Source of the DNA: CAZXWK01 sp964644675
Lineage (GTDB): Bacteria; Actinomycetota; Coriobacteriia; Anaerosomatales; JAAXUF01
Direction: 5' to 3'
Length of the DNA: 64,000 bases
Assembly (NCBI GenBank): GCA_964644675.1
Contig: CAZXWK010000005.1
Location: 20,601-84,600 of the forward strand
The notes below the pieces were generated by a model. The model ran no database searches. It was not told where the DNA came from and saw only the letters and a program-made list of their open reading frames with translations. Made by a program: the position numbers and the translations under genes. The stretch's first letter is position 1, and each line of letters begins with the position of its first letter. Positions 18,163 to 27,181 of this stretch are shown one piece after another.

Positions 18163-19940
18163 CGGTCGATCTCCCCCATCACGACGTCGACGGAGCCCAT
18201 GATCGCGATGACGTCGCCGACCCGGTTCTCCGGCAGGACCGCGGGCGTGACGTGGAGGTTGGAGAAGGCAGGCGAGCGGACCTTCAGACGCCACGGCTGG
18301 GCGCTGCCGTCGCTCTCGAGGTAGACGCCGAGCTCCCCGCGCGGACTCTCGACGCGCCGGAACGCGCTACCCGCCGGCGGGCGTAGGGCGCGCGGGACGC
18401 TCGGGTTGACGAAGTCGCCCTCGGGCATGCCCTCGAGCGCGAGGAGCGCGAGCCGCGCGGACTCGCGCATCTCGGCGATGCGCACGGCGTAGCGGTCGAA
18501 GGTGTCGCCGCGCTCGCCGAGCGGGACGTGCACGTCGAAGTCGGCGTAGGCCGCGTAGGGCTCGTCTCGGCGAAGGTCGATGTCGACGCCGGACGCGCGG
18601 GCCATGGGACCCGTCACGCCGAAGTCGAGGATCGTCTGAGGGGTGATGACGCCGATGCCCCGGGTGCGATTGCGGAAGATCTCGTTACCGGTGAGGAGCG
18701 CCTCGTAACCGTCGAGCGAGGAGTCCAACGTGCGAAGGTAGGCGCCGAGGCGATCCGCGCACCCTGCGGGCAGGTCGTCCTTCACGCCACCGGGGCGGAA
18801 GTAGTTGAACATCATCCGTCCGCCAGTGATCTCCTCGAAGAAGTCGAGGATCGCCTCGCGGTCGCGGAACGAGAACAGCATGGGTGTGTAGGCGCCCAGG
18901 TCCAGGCCGCACGCGGCGAACCACGTCGTGTGGCTTGTGATGCGCACGAGCTCGCCCATGAGCACGCGCAGGTACTGCGCCTTGGGCGGCACCTCGATCT
19001 GGGCGAGCTCCTCGGCACACGACAGAAGGGCGAGCTCGGTGTGGAAGCCGGACACGTAGTCGGCTCGGTCCACGAGCGCGGTGCAGGCGCGGTACGAGCG
19101 CGACTCGCAGAGCTTCTCGATGCAGCGGTGCAGGTAGCCGTGGGTCACGTCGGCCGCGAGCACCTGCTCGCCCTCGAGCGCGAGCCAGAGGTGGAGCACT
19201 CCGTGCATGCTCGGGTGCTGCGGCCCCATGTTGAGCAGGAGGCGCTGCGAGTGAAGCACGGGGTCGCCCTGCTCCCCCACGGCCTCGATGGGATCGGGGT
19301 ACGGCAGGACGACGTGATCGGACGACTCGGGCCGGAAACCGGGCTCGAGGTCGCCGTGGCCTTGAAGCGCCCACGCGACCTGCTCTTCGCTCACGCCCGC
19401 CGCGGGCATCTCGAAGCCCTTGCGCAACGGGTGCCCGGCGAAGTCGTCGCGGAGCACGATGCGGCGCAGGTTGGGGTGGCGTGAGAAGACGACGCCGAAC
19501 AGGTCGAAGACCTCGCGCTCGAGCGGAGCCGCGCCTGGCCACAGGTCGCAGATCGTGGGGACGCGCAGGTCGTCCTCGTCGAGCAGCACCGAGACGACCG
19601 CGGTGGTGTGGTCTTCTCGGCGGGTGACGGCGTAGACCATCTTCACGCCCGCGGGCGCAGGGGCGGCCGGTGTGGCGCTCTCGTCGGGCTCGGCGCCCTC
19701 GCGTGCAGGCGCGGCGGGTACCGCAGACGCGACGGGCTTCTCGGCGGGGCGCTCGGCCGCGGTGAGCAGCGCGAGGTGCGTGAAGCCGCGCTCGTGCTTG
19801 AGCGCCGCGAGCACCTCGTGGAGCCGGGCGGGTGTCGTCATCGCGTGCGGAAGGCCGCCGGCTCCCAGCGTCCCGACGTCCGAGACGCCGGGCAGGCTCT
19901 CGAACACCGCGGGCATGGTAGCTGCCGCGGGCGCCGTCAT
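18159..19940 (-). CDS. nuoCD: Complex I fused subunits C and D, second set
   Basis: Fused 593-residue protein. The NuoC domain (about 20-180) is interrupted near residues 65-98 by an Ala/Pro/Glu-rich stretch that looks like a disordered insert before [18 protein letters not shown]; its signature [17 protein letters not shown] follows. The NuoD domain (about 230-593) has [10 protein letters not shown] and [12 protein letters not shown] at the quinone site and ends [11 protein letters not shown]. The ATG at 19940 overlaps the nuoB stop. Confidence 0.94.
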   Translation of the reverse strand: MTAPAAATMPAVFESLPGVSDVGTLGAGGLPHAMTTPARLHEVLAALKHERGFTHLALLTAAERPAEKPVASAVPAAPAREGAEPDESATPAAPAPAGVKMVYAVTRREDHTTAVVSVLLDEDDLRVPTICDLWPGAAPLEREVFDLFGVVFSRHPNLRRIVLRDDFAGHPLRKGFEMPAAGVSEEQVAWALQGHGDLEPGFRPESSDHVVLPYPDPIEAVGEQGDPVLHSQRLLLNMGPQHPSMHGVLHLWLALEGEQVLAADVTHGYLHRCIEKLCESRSYRACTALVDRADYVSGFHTELALLSCAEELAQIEVPPKAQYLRVLMGELVRITSHTTWFAACGLDLGAYTPMLFSFRDREAILDFFEEITGGRMMFNYFRPGGVKDDLPAGCADRLGAYLRTLDSSLDGYEALLTGNEIFRNRTRGIGVITPQTILDFGVTGPMARASGVDIDLRRDEPYAAYADFDVHVPLGERGDTFDRYAVRIAEMRESARLALLALEGMPEGDFVNPSVPRALRPPAGSAFRRVESPRGELGVYLESDGSAQPWRLKVRSPAFSNLHVTPAVLPENRVGDVIAIMGSVDVVMGEIDR

Positions 19941-20464
19941 ACGGCCGCCTTGCCGGCGCGCCGCAAAGCGGTGGCCTGCTCGGCGGCGGTGGGGATACCG
20001 GCCGAGTTGCGCTCCATGAGCATGAGCAGCGCGTTCATGAGCGCCTCGGGGCGAGGCGGGCAGCCCGGGATGTAGACGTCCACCGGCAGGATCTGGTCGA
20101 CGCCCTGCACCACGTTGTAGCCGTCGGCGAAGGGACCGCCGCTCACCGCGCACGAGCCCATCGCGATGACCTGCTTGGGCGAAGCCATCTGGTCGTAGAG
20201 CAGCCGGACGCGGGGGACCATCTTGAGGTTGATGGTGCCCGAGACGATCATGCAGTCCGCCTGGCGCGGGGAGTTGCGGAAGAAGATGCCGAAGCGCTCG
20301 GTGTCGTAGCGGGCGCTTCCGACCGTCATCATCTCGATGGCGCAGCACGCGGTGCCGAAGGTGAGCGGCCACATCGAGTGCCCTCGGGCCCAGTTCATGA
20401 GGAACTGCAGCGGCGCGATGAGTACCTTGGTCTCCTCGTCGACGAAGACCTCGTCTACTGCCAC
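19937..20464 (-). CDS. nuoB: Complex I subunit B (cluster N2), second set
   Basis: Cluster N2 subunit, 175 residues, with ligands C40, C41 ([10 protein letters not shown]), C105 (MGSCAVSGG) and C135 (IPGCPPRPE). An extra cysteine at 71 follows SPRQAD. The GTG at 20464 overlaps the end of nuoA by 10 bp, the same arrangement as in the other set, so the operon architecture is conserved between the copies. Confidence 0.94.
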   Translation of the reverse strand: MAVDEVFVDEETKVLIAPLQFLMNWARGHSMWPLTFGTACCAIEMMTVGSARYDTERFGIFFRNSPRQADCMIVSGTINLKMVPRVRLLYDQMASPKQVIAMGSCAVSGGPFADGYNVVQGVDQILPVDVYIPGCPPRPEALMNALLMLMERNSAGIPTAAEQATALRRAGKAAV

Positions 20465-20811
20465 TTCAGCACCCCCTTGCGCCACGCGTAGGCGAGCCCG
20501 AGTACGAGAATGGCCACGAACACGGCCATCTCGGCGAAGCCGTAGACGCCGAGCTTCTTGACGATGACGGCCCAGGGGTAGAGGAAGACGGTCTCGACGT
20601 CGAAGACGACGAAGATGATCGCGAAGACGTAGTAGGCGACCCGGAAGCGCACCCAAGGCTCCCCGACCGGGAGTTCGCCGCACTCGTAGGGGCTCGCCTT
20701 GGCCTCGCTCGGCGAATGCGGAGCGAGCAGGCGCGGCAGGGAAACGAGGAGATACGCAAGCACGGCGCCCACGAGCAGAAAGCCCGTGAACACCCAAGCC
20801 GCGACTGCCAT
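20455..20811 (-). CDS. nuoA: Complex I subunit A, second set
   Basis: Three-helix subunit, 118 residues, first gene of the upstream set. [20 protein letters not shown] and [16 protein letters not shown] are the family signature. It starts with ATG at 20811 behind a purine-rich stretch. The 326-bp region upstream, with its inverted repeats, should hold the promoter for the A-B-CD-H-I-J-K-L-M-N-M run. Confidence 0.94.
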   Translation of the reverse strand: MAVAAWVFTGFLLVGAVLAYLLVSLPRLLAPHSPSEAKASPYECGELPVGEPWVRFRVAYYVFAIIFVVFDVETVFLYPWAVIVKKLGVYGFAEMAVFVAILVLGLAYAWRKGVLKWQ

Positions 20812-20881
20812 GCCCTACCCCCGTCCCCAGGCTCGCTTGGTCGTCTTGTGGGGGTAGTACGACTCGGTACTGTGAAATCCT

Positions 20882-20916
20882 GCCGAATCCCTATTCACGT
20901 TCACCAAGGATTCGGC
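20882..20916 (-). promoter_or_regulatory. 9-bp inverted repeat in the nuo upstream region
   Basis: GCCGAATCC at 20882-20890 and GGATTCGGC at 20908-20916 are perfect inverted copies separated by 17 bases. The spacer contains two TTCAC units in direct repeat. It lies 71-105 bp upstream of nuoA (20811), where an operator or leader hairpin would sit. I know no regulator that I can match to it with confidence. Confidence 0.35.
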
Positions 20917-21077
20917 GCAGTCCACCCAATCAGCCGAGGATCCGAAGCGTCTCCAACGCCACGTCGGGCGACGCAGGGAGCGCGCGAACGCCCGGTTCAT
21001 CGGAGTCCGCGCGCATACCACGGCGAAGGTGGTCGGGCGGGTTGTGGACGCCTGCACGTTGCCCGGGTTCGACGGGC

Positions 21078-21101
21078 CCGTCCCGCGCATGCGCGGGACG
21101 G
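21078..21101. terminator. 24-bp perfect palindrome downstream of tRNA-Thr
   Basis: Twelve bases, CCGTCCCGCGCA, are followed directly by their exact reverse complement, making a 24-bp palindrome. It is 37 bp past the tRNA 3' end on the minus strand. Cruciform or hairpin formation would be very stable, but no T-run follows, so intrinsic termination is only one option; a protein-binding site is another. Confidence 0.4.
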
Positions 21102-21137
21102 CCGTCAGAGTGAAAGCGCTTTCGCGCTGAAGAATCG

Positions 21138-21214
21138 TGGAGCCGACGAGGGGATTCGAACCCATGACCCCCGCATTACGAGTGCGGTGCTCTGGCCAGC
21201 TGAGCTACGTCGGC
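21138..21214 (-). tRNA. tRNA-Thr (anticodon CGU)
   Basis: On the minus strand the cloverleaf starts GCCGACG and ends CGTCGGC followed by T and an encoded CCA (21138-21140). The D-arm includes AGCTCAGCTGG, the anticodon arm is CCGCA-CTCGTAA-TGCGG with anticodon CGT, and the T-arm has GGTTCGAATCC. It decodes ACG. It stands alone between ricT and the nuo spacer. Confidence 0.95.
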
Positions 21215-21225
21215 CTATCCGATTG

Positions 21226-22470
21226 TCACGCGCTCGGGGCGTCTCCGCCTCCGGTCGCGCCGCCGCCCGATCCCGGACGGCGCCTGCGGCGCCTGCGGCC
21301 CGGCTTCGCCGAGCCCGCCTCGCCACTTGCCGCCCCGCCGCCTTGCGGCTTGGGGGCCGGCTTGGGAGCGGCAGTGCTCCCGTCGGCGGGAGCGACCGCG
21401 TCGCCGCCCTTGCCGCCGCCACGCCTGCGGCGCTTGCGGCCACCGCCGCCTTCGGCCTTGGGCGCAGGCGATGCCTGCTCGGCCTTGGGGGCCTGCGGCG
21501 CCTCCGCACGCTCGCGGGGCTTACGCCGCTCGCGGCGCTCGCGTGGCTTCTCCACGACGGGCGCCTCGGCCGCCTCGGCCTCCCGGTCGAGCGCCGCGAA
21601 TGCGAGCGCCAGCCCGGTACCGCTTGCGGCCTCGAGCACCTCTCGGCTGATCGTGCACGGACAGCCGGTGCCCTTGCCGCACTCCATGTCGGCGAGCGCC
21701 ACGGTCGCGCGCTTGCCGTCCTCGAAACGCATGCCCACCGTCTCGTGCGGGGTGTTCAGTTCGGCGACCTTCGCCAGACCGAGCGGCGTCTCGATGATCG
21801 CGCCACGCTTGGGTGCACGGGACTTGTAGTCCTTGTACGCCTCGTATTCATAGCGCAAACAGCACATGAGTCTGCCGCAGAGTCCCGAGATTTTCAAGGG
21901 GTTGAGTGGCAGGTCTTGTTCCTTGGCCATGCGGATGGAGACGGGCTGGAACTCGCCGCCGAAGCGAACGCAGCACAGCTGCTCGCCGCAGTGGCCGAGA
22001 CCGCCGACCATGCGGGCCTCGTCGCGCACTCCCACCTGGCGCATGTCGATGCGCGCGTGGAAGCGGCTCGCGAGCTCCTTGACCAGGTCGCGGAAGTCGA
22101 CGCGCTCCTCGGCGACGAAGTAGAAGACCACCTTGTCGCCGCTGAAGAGGTACTCGACGTCGACCGGCTTCATGTCGAGCTTGTGCTCCTCGACCAGCTC
22201 GCGGAAGACCGGCATGGCCTCGCGCTCGCGCTCGGCAAGCTCGTCGATGCGCGCCAGGTCTTCCTCGGTGGCGACGCGGTCGATCGGCTTGAGCGGCGCC
22301 GAGAGCTCGGAGGGCTCCACCTCGCGGACGGCCTTGACGACCGTGCCGACCTCGGTGCCGCGTTCGGTCTCGACAATGACGGTGTCGCCCTCCGCCGGCT
22401 CTGTGCCGACCGGGTCGAACGACAGCGTCTTGGGGGCGAATCTGAGTTTGACTCCCACTACCGTGGGCAT
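21226..22470 (-). CDS. ricT: PSP1/RicT family protein with basic C-terminal tail
   Basis: PSP1-domain protein of the RicT (YaaT) family, which in Bacillus subtilis joins an iron-sulfur-bearing complex affecting RNase Y and development. The core covers residues 1 to about 290 with C161, C166, C167 (GHCGEQLCCVRF), C198, C203, C204 (GLCGRLMCCLRYEY) and C264, C270, C272. Residues about 300-414 form a low-complexity tail of Arg/Lys/Gly/Ala/Pro with runs of arginine, suggesting RNA or membrane-surface binding. The ATG at 22470 lies inside the end of holB (13-bp overlap), the usual neighbour of this family. Confidence 0.9.
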   Translation of the reverse strand: MPTVVGVKLRFAPKTLSFDPVGTEPAEGDTVIVETERGTEVGTVVKAVREVEPSELSAPLKPIDRVATEEDLARIDELAEREREAMPVFRELVEEHKLDMKPVDVEYLFSGDKVVFYFVAEERVDFRDLVKELASRFHARIDMRQVGVRDEARMVGGLGHCGEQLCCVRFGGEFQPVSIRMAKEQDLPLNPLKISGLCGRLMCCLRYEYEAYKDYKSRAPKRGAIIETPLGLAKVAELNTPHETVGMRFEDGKRATVALADMECGKGTGCPCTISREVLEAASGTGLALAFAALDREAEAAEAPVVEKPRERRERRKPRERAEAPQAPKAEQASPAPKAEGGGGRKRRRRGGGKGGDAVAPADGSTAAPKPAPKPQGGGAASGEAGSAKPGRRRRRRRPGSGGGATGGGDAPSA

Positions 22471-23582
22471 CGCAACACCTCTCGAATATCGAACAGCATG
22501 GCCTCGACGGCCAGCTGGGGGGTCACATTATACGAGATACGCCTGCGGGCGACGTTGACCGCGTCAAGCGCGCTCGTTGCAGCCGCGGGCGAGATGACGG
22601 CCGCGACGGGTCGCATCGCCTCGATGGCGTCGGAATTCACGACGAGTTCCGATGCTCCTTGGGACATCACCAAGCAATCTCTTAGCCAGCTCTCCGCGAC
22701 GTTGAGCACTTCGGCGACGCCCTCGCGCTCGCGCGCCGTCAGTTCTCGCTTGTGACGCTCCTCGAGCGCCTTGCCTCCGGCGCTGCCCAGGAAGTCGGCC
22801 TGCTGTCTCGCCTCGTCGGCCTGGGCGACCTTCACGTCCTCGAGCGGGGCCTTGACCGCGGCGAACAGGTCACGGGCGGCGTCGAGCACCTCGAGGTCGT
22901 CGCTGCACGGCAGGTCGCGCAGGGTGCGCAGGATCATCGCGCGGGCTTCTCGGCGGGGAGGACTCGCGAGGAAGTCGCGGGCGCGGGCGACCACTCCCCC
23001 GGCCGCGGCGAGGGCGGCCGCGGCCTCGGCGGGATCGGCGCCCGTCTCGGCGACGAGGATCGCGGCGGCGTCGGAGGGCGGGATGCGACGGAAGCGCACG
23101 ACCTGGCAGCGCGAGGCGATCGTGGGCAGCACCGCGTCGAAGCTGTGGGCCATGAGGACGATGACGACGTCGTCGGGCGGCTCCTCGAGCGTCTTGAGGA
23201 ACGCGTTGGCCGACGCGTCGTTGAAGAGGTCGGCGTCGGAGACCACGTAGATCTTGTAGGCCCCGTCGACCGGCGCGAGCGAGACGTCGTGGATGATCTC
23301 GGCGACCTGCTCTTTTAGGAAGCCCGCTGCGCCCTGCGGCCGGATGTAGTGGACGTCGGGGTGCCCGCCGCGGCGGATCCGGTAGCACTCTCCGCAGGCA
23401 CCGCAGCCGTCGTCGGCGCACAGGAGCGCGCACGCGAGCGCCTTGGCGGCGGTCCCCTTGCCCGAGCCCGGCGGGCCCACGAACAGGTAGGCGTGGCTCA
23501 CCCGGTCGCTCGTCACCGCGGTGCGGAGGAACGTGGCGACGCGCTCCTGGCCGACGATGTCGTCCCAGACGCAGTGCGTCAC
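22458..23582 (-). CDS. holB: DNA polymerase III delta' subunit
   Basis: Clamp-loader subunit of 374 residues. The AAA+ domain has Walker A GPPGSGKGT at 36-44, zinc-type cysteines C55, C60, C63, C66, the Walker B-region stretch DADLFNDASANAFLKTLEEP, and an SRC motif in TIASRCQVV. The intact Walker A is more DnaX-like than E. coli delta', but length and place next to tmk and ricT argue for HolB. The start is a GTG at 23582 overlapping the tmk stop (GTGA). Confidence 0.9.
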   Translation of the reverse strand: MTHCVWDDIVGQERVATFLRTAVTSDRVSHAYLFVGPPGSGKGTAAKALACALLCADDGCGACGECYRIRRGGHPDVHYIRPQGAAGFLKEQVAEIIHDVSLAPVDGAYKIYVVSDADLFNDASANAFLKTLEEPPDDVVIVLMAHSFDAVLPTIASRCQVVRFRRIPPSDAAAILVAETGADPAEAAAALAAAGGVVARARDFLASPPRREARAMILRTLRDLPCSDDLEVLDAARDLFAAVKAPLEDVKVAQADEARQQADFLGSAGGKALEERHKRELTAREREGVAEVLNVAESWLRDCLVMSQGASELVVNSDAIEAMRPVAAVISPAAATSALDAVNVARRRISYNVTPQLAVEAMLFDIREVLRCPR

Positions 23583-24250
23583 GACTGCACCGCTTCGCCG
23601 AGAACCGCGGCGACGGACGGCACGCCCGCAAGCGCGACCCGCACCCGCTCGGCGACGGTCTCGACGTCGCCCGACGCGTCGATCACGCGGAGGCGCTCGG
23701 GCTCGGAAGCCGCGATCGCGAGGAAGCCGTCGCGCACCGCGCGATGGAACGAGAGGTCCTCGGACTCGAGGCGGTCCGCGCCGGTAGCGGTGGCGCGGCG
23801 CAGCCCCTCGGCCGGGTCGATGTCGAACAGCAGGGTCACGTCGGGGGTGCACCCCGCGGTGGCGATCTCGTTGAGCGCGCGGACGTGATCGAGCGAGAGC
23901 CCGCGCGCGTAGCCCTGGTACGCGGTGGTCGAGTCGTAGAAGCGATCGAGCAGCACGACCTCGCCCGCGGCGAGCGCCGGCTCGATGACCTCGGCGACGA
24001 GCTGGGCACGACTGGCCTCGTAGAGCAGCAGCTCGGCCGTGGCGTCGAGTCCGGCGTGGCCGGGGTCGAGCAGGATCTCGCGTACCGCTTCGCCGGCGCG
24101 CGTGCCGCCGGGCTCGCGCAGCGCGCGCACGCGGACACCGGCCCGCTCGAGGCGCGCGGCGAGGACCGCGAGCTGCGTCGACTTGCCGCTCCCCTCCCCG
24201 CCCTCGAAGGTGACGAGCACGCCCGGATGAGTCGCGTCGTGGGCGCTCAT
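23579..24250 (-). CDS. tmk: Thymidylate kinase
   Basis: Phosphorylates dTMP to dTDP. The 223-residue protein has the P-loop EGGEGSGKST at 16-25, the DRFYDSTTAYQGYAR substrate motif and a C-terminal LID-type region. The ATG at 24250 overlaps the upstream fumarase stop as ATGA; longer frames have no family similarity. tmk-holB-ricT is a common conserved string in Gram-positive bacteria. Confidence 0.94.
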   Translation of the reverse strand: MSAHDATHPGVLVTFEGGEGSGKSTQLAVLAARLERAGVRVRALREPGGTRAGEAVREILLDPGHAGLDATAELLLYEASRAQLVAEVIEPALAAGEVVLLDRFYDSTTAYQGYARGLSLDHVRALNEIATAGCTPDVTLLFDIDPAEGLRRATATGADRLESEDLSFHRAVRDGFLAIAASEPERLRVIDASGDVETVAERVRVALAGVPSVAAVLGEAVQS

Positions 24251-24846
24251 CGCGCCTCGCCCCCGCCCGTGTCGGCGGTGTCGGATGCGACACGCTCGCG
24301 CCACTCGGCGGGAGCCGTCGCGTACAGGTCGTCGCCGTGCGTGTCGACACCGACGAACGCCGGGAAGCCCTCGAGCTCCATGCGCACGAGCGCCTCGGTG
24401 CCGAGGTCCTCCCACGCGACCGGTTCGACCGACGCCACGTGCAGCGCGAGCAGCGCCGCGGCGCCGCCCACGGCGGCGAAGTAGACGCTGCCGGTCTCGG
24501 CGAAGGCGCGCCGGACCTCCTCGGAACGCGAGCCCTTGCCGATGGTCGCCGCGATTCCCGCGCGCAGCAGGGCCGGCGTCGCGGCGTCCATGCGCTTGGC
24601 GGTCGTGGGGCCGACCGCGCCGACCGGCCGCCCGGCAGCGGGCGGCGTGGGGCCGGCGTAGAAGAGCGTCTGGCCCTCGAGCTCGTGCGGGAGCCGGCCC
24701 TCGTTCGCGAGCGCGCCCAGCAGGCGGGCGTGGCCGGCGTCGCGCGAGGTGTAGACGGGCCCGTACAGGCGCACCTCGTCACCGGCACGCAGCGAAGCGA
24801 GCGCCTCTCGGGAGGCGGGCAGGTCGACTCTGATGGGTTCACTCAT
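24247..24846 (-). CDS. Fumarate hydratase class I, beta subunit
   Basis: C-terminal-type subunit of the iron-sulfur fumarase/L-tartrate dehydratase family, 199 residues. The family motif GPTTAKRMD is present, as are LYGPVYTSRDAGHARL near the start and VDTHGDDLY near the end. The start is the ATG at 24846 giving MSEPIRV; an in-frame ATG 11 codons upstream is less likely because it lies deeper in the MFS gene. It is separated from the alpha subunit (26332-27180) by the MFS gene. Confidence 0.9.
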   Translation of the reverse strand: MSEPIRVDLPASREALASLRAGDEVRLYGPVYTSRDAGHARLLGALANEGRLPHELEGQTLFYAGPTPPAAGRPVGAVGPTTAKRMDAATPALLRAGIAATIGKGSRSEEVRRAFAETGSVYFAAVGGAAALLALHVASVEPVAWEDLGTEALVRMELEGFPAFVGVDTHGDDLYATAPAEWRERVASDTADTGGGEAR

Positions 24847-26335
24847 CGACGCACTCCCCCTCCTCGCCCGCTTCGACATCCTCGCACGCCCTCCACCGCA
24901 GGGTGACGAACGCGTACACCGCGGCGGCGATCACGATCATCGAGGCGATCTGCAGCGTGAGCCTCGAACCGGTCATCTCGACCGAGGAGGGCGCCAGGTG
25001 GTTCTCGACGATGAAGCCCTGGATGTAGCGGCCGATGATGTCGGCGAGCGGCGCCATCACGATCATCGAGAGCAGGAGCGAGACGCGGATCACCGACTCG
25101 AGCGCGGTGAAGACGCGACCGCGCAGCTCGTCGGCGGTCGTGCGGACGACGTAGCTGTTGCCGGCGACGGTGACGGTGGCGATGCACGCGCCCGCGACGA
25201 TCGCGAACAGGCTCGCGATCCAGTAGGTGTCGACGCTCGCAAAACCGAAGAGCGCGAGCCCGAACGCGCCGACACTGCCCGCGAACAGCAGCTGCAGCCT
25301 CACCCGGTGCTCGAGCTTGGGGACGAACAGCGCGCCGCTGACCATGCCGAGGGCCATGAAGACGAGCATGAACGTCGTCGGCGTCGCCGTGAGCTGCTGG
25401 AGCTGCGTGAACTGGTCGGCGAAGGGCAGCTGGCCGGTCAGGTTCTCCTGCACGTACGTCGTGCCGACCGGGATGATCGCTCCGCCGCCCAGGATGGCGA
25501 GACCGATCGTGACGAGCAGGCCGCGAAGCTCGCGGTGCGCCGCGAGGAAGGTGAACGACTCCACGACGTCCTTGCCGATGAGTGAGAGTTCGAGCCCGTT
25601 CTCACGCAGCGGCGGTCGCGCCTCGATGCGGATGCTCCAGATCATCATCGCCGAGAACAGGAACGTGAACGTGTCGAGGATGACGCCGGCGCGCGGGCCG
25701 AGCAGTGCGGGCGCCGCGATACCCACGAGCTGGTGGACGATGGGAAGGTTCGCGCTGAGCACGGAGCGCACGATCGCCTCGAAGCCGGCGAGGATACCGG
25801 CGGCGGCGGTCAGCCCGATGAGCATGCTCGCCTGCTGCGTGGTGTAGGCGAGCCCGTTCGCCGCCGTGATGTCTTCGTCGTCGACGAGGTACGGGATGAG
25901 CGCATTGCGCGCGGGCCAGAAGAAGAGCGACGCGGTCTCCATGAGCAGGACGACCAGGTAGATGACCCAGAGCGAGTTCGTCACGACGAGCACGAGCGCG
26001 AGCACTGCGCGCACGAGATCGGCGGCGATCATGACCTTGCGGCGGTCGAACCGGTCGACGAGAACGCCCGTGAACGAGCTGAGGACGAGCGCCGGGATGA
26101 TCTTGGCGATGAGGATGCCCGCGACGGCGAACGACGAGCCCCCGGAGAGCTTGGTCACGAGGGGCATCAGGAAGCCGATGACGAGCCAGTCGCCGATGCC
26201 GCTCACGAACTGGGCGTACCACAGTCGGCGGAACTTCTGGTTCCTCAGGATGCGGCGGTACGCCCCGGTCGATGCCGGCGTCGCCTCCTCGATGACCCCC
26301 TGCAGCTCGTTGTCCGGGCGGATCAGCTCGCTCAC
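24839..26335 (-). CDS. MFS transporter between the fumarase subunits
   Basis: Major facilitator of 498 residues with about 12 membrane helices. The N-terminus has RRLWYAQFVSGIGDWL, then the loop-2 signature GVLVDRFDRRKV, typical of the efflux-like branch (MFS_3). It starts at GTG 26335, overlapping the fumarase alpha stop, and its end overlaps fumarase beta, so it is cotranslated inside the fumarase operon. The substrate cannot be told; a dicarboxylate role would be a guess from context only. Confidence 0.88.
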   Translation of the reverse strand: MSELIRPDNELQGVIEEATPASTGAYRRILRNQKFRRLWYAQFVSGIGDWLVIGFLMPLVTKLSGGSSFAVAGILIAKIIPALVLSSFTGVLVDRFDRRKVMIAADLVRAVLALVLVVTNSLWVIYLVVLLMETASLFFWPARNALIPYLVDDEDITAANGLAYTTQQASMLIGLTAAAGILAGFEAIVRSVLSANLPIVHQLVGIAAPALLGPRAGVILDTFTFLFSAMMIWSIRIEARPPLRENGLELSLIGKDVVESFTFLAAHRELRGLLVTIGLAILGGGAIIPVGTTYVQENLTGQLPFADQFTQLQQLTATPTTFMLVFMALGMVSGALFVPKLEHRVRLQLLFAGSVGAFGLALFGFASVDTYWIASLFAIVAGACIATVTVAGNSYVVRTTADELRGRVFTALESVIRVSLLLSMIVMAPLADIIGRYIQGFIVENHLAPSSVEMTGSRLTLQIASMIVIAAAVYAFVTLRWRACEDVEAGEEGECVDE

Positions 26336-27180
26336 GCGCCCACCTCGACGCTGACCGAGCGGATCGCCGAGCATCCCATGTTGACCGCCACCGGCATCGC
26401 GGCGATGTGGCACGGCGCGGTCAGCACGTGCACCGCGAGTGCCGTGGTGTCCCCGCCCAGCCCCGCCGGCCCGATCCCGGTCGCATTGACGGCCGAGAGA
26501 AGCTCGGCCTCGAGTGCGGCCAGCCGCGGGTCGGCCGCGGGAGAGCCGATCGGCCGGAGCAGGGCCCGCTTGGCGAGACCTGCGACCTTGTCGAAGGTCG
26601 AGCCGACGCCCACGCCGATCAGCAGTGGTGGGCACGCGCCGGTCGCGCGCGCCTCGACGGCTTCGAGTACCGCCTGCCTGACGCCGGCCTCGTGCGCGCC
26701 GGGGGTGAGCATGACGACGCGGCTCGCGTTGTCGCTGCCGCCGCCCTTGAGCATGACGTGCACGGTCGCACCGGCGCCCGGACGGGCCGCGTGCGCGACC
26801 TCGACGAACGCGGGCGTGTTGTCCCCGGTGTTGGCGCGGTCGAGCAGCGCGTCGCGCACGACACTCATGCGCAGCTTCGCTTCGCGATACGCCTCTGCGA
26901 CCGCCGCGTCGACCTCGGCCTGCACGTCGCCGGTGAGGCACTCCTCGGCGCCGAGCTCGATCCGGACCCACACGGTGCCGGTGTCCTGGCACAGCGGGAC
27001 GCGATCGCGAGCGGCGATCGAAGCGTTCTCGAGCAGCTGCTGGAGGACAGCCCGACCGCGTGGCGAGCGCTCGGCGGCGGCGGCGATCCTCAGCGCGTCG
27101 AGCGCGTCGGGTCTCAGCGAGTCCGCTGCCTGCGGGATGGCGTCGCGTACGGCCGTGGCGATCTGCTCGGCGGTGAGCAC
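26332..27180 (-). CDS. Fumarate hydratase class I, alpha subunit
   Basis: N-terminal-type subunit of the [4Fe-4S] fumarase, 282 residues. Candidate cluster cysteines are in VPLCQDTGT, ATGACPPLLIGVG and VNMGCSAIR; GGGSDNASR is also conserved. With the beta subunit it interconverts fumarate and malate. It follows mdh by one base, so malate to oxaloacetate and malate to fumarate are encoded together, as in a reductive or split TCA cycle. Confidence 0.92.
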   Translation of the reverse strand: MLTAEQIATAVRDAIPQAADSLRPDALDALRIAAAAERSPRGRAVLQQLLENASIAARDRVPLCQDTGTVWVRIELGAEECLTGDVQAEVDAAVAEAYREAKLRMSVVRDALLDRANTGDNTPAFVEVAHAARPGAGATVHVMLKGGGSDNASRVVMLTPGAHEAGVRQAVLEAVEARATGACPPLLIGVGVGSTFDKVAGLAKRALLRPIGSPAADPRLAALEAELLSAVNATGIGPAGLGGDTTALAVHVLTAPCHIAAMPVAVNMGCSAIRSVSVEVGA

Positions 27181-27181
27181 G

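Larger units (their letters stand above)
20812..21137. other. Non-coding spacer between nuoA and tRNA-Thr
   Basis: This 326-bp stretch has no credible gene; the only longer reading frame starts inside the tRNA. It holds two strong inverted repeats, described separately, plus a short AGCGC/GCGCT hairpin at about 21116-21128 next to the tRNA 3' end. It should contain the tRNA terminator and the nuo promoter. I see no clear -35/-10 pair. Confidence 0.7.

Noticed and set aside
20869..20916. Rex-type redox operator upstream of nuoA (TGTGAA and TTCAC units)
   Set aside because: The half-sites are not at the spacing of a Rex palindrome, so I did not call a Rex site.
20815..21165. 116-codon minus-strand frame in the nuo/tRNA spacer
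   Set aside because: It starts inside the tRNA gene, has no ribosome-binding site and no recognisable domain.
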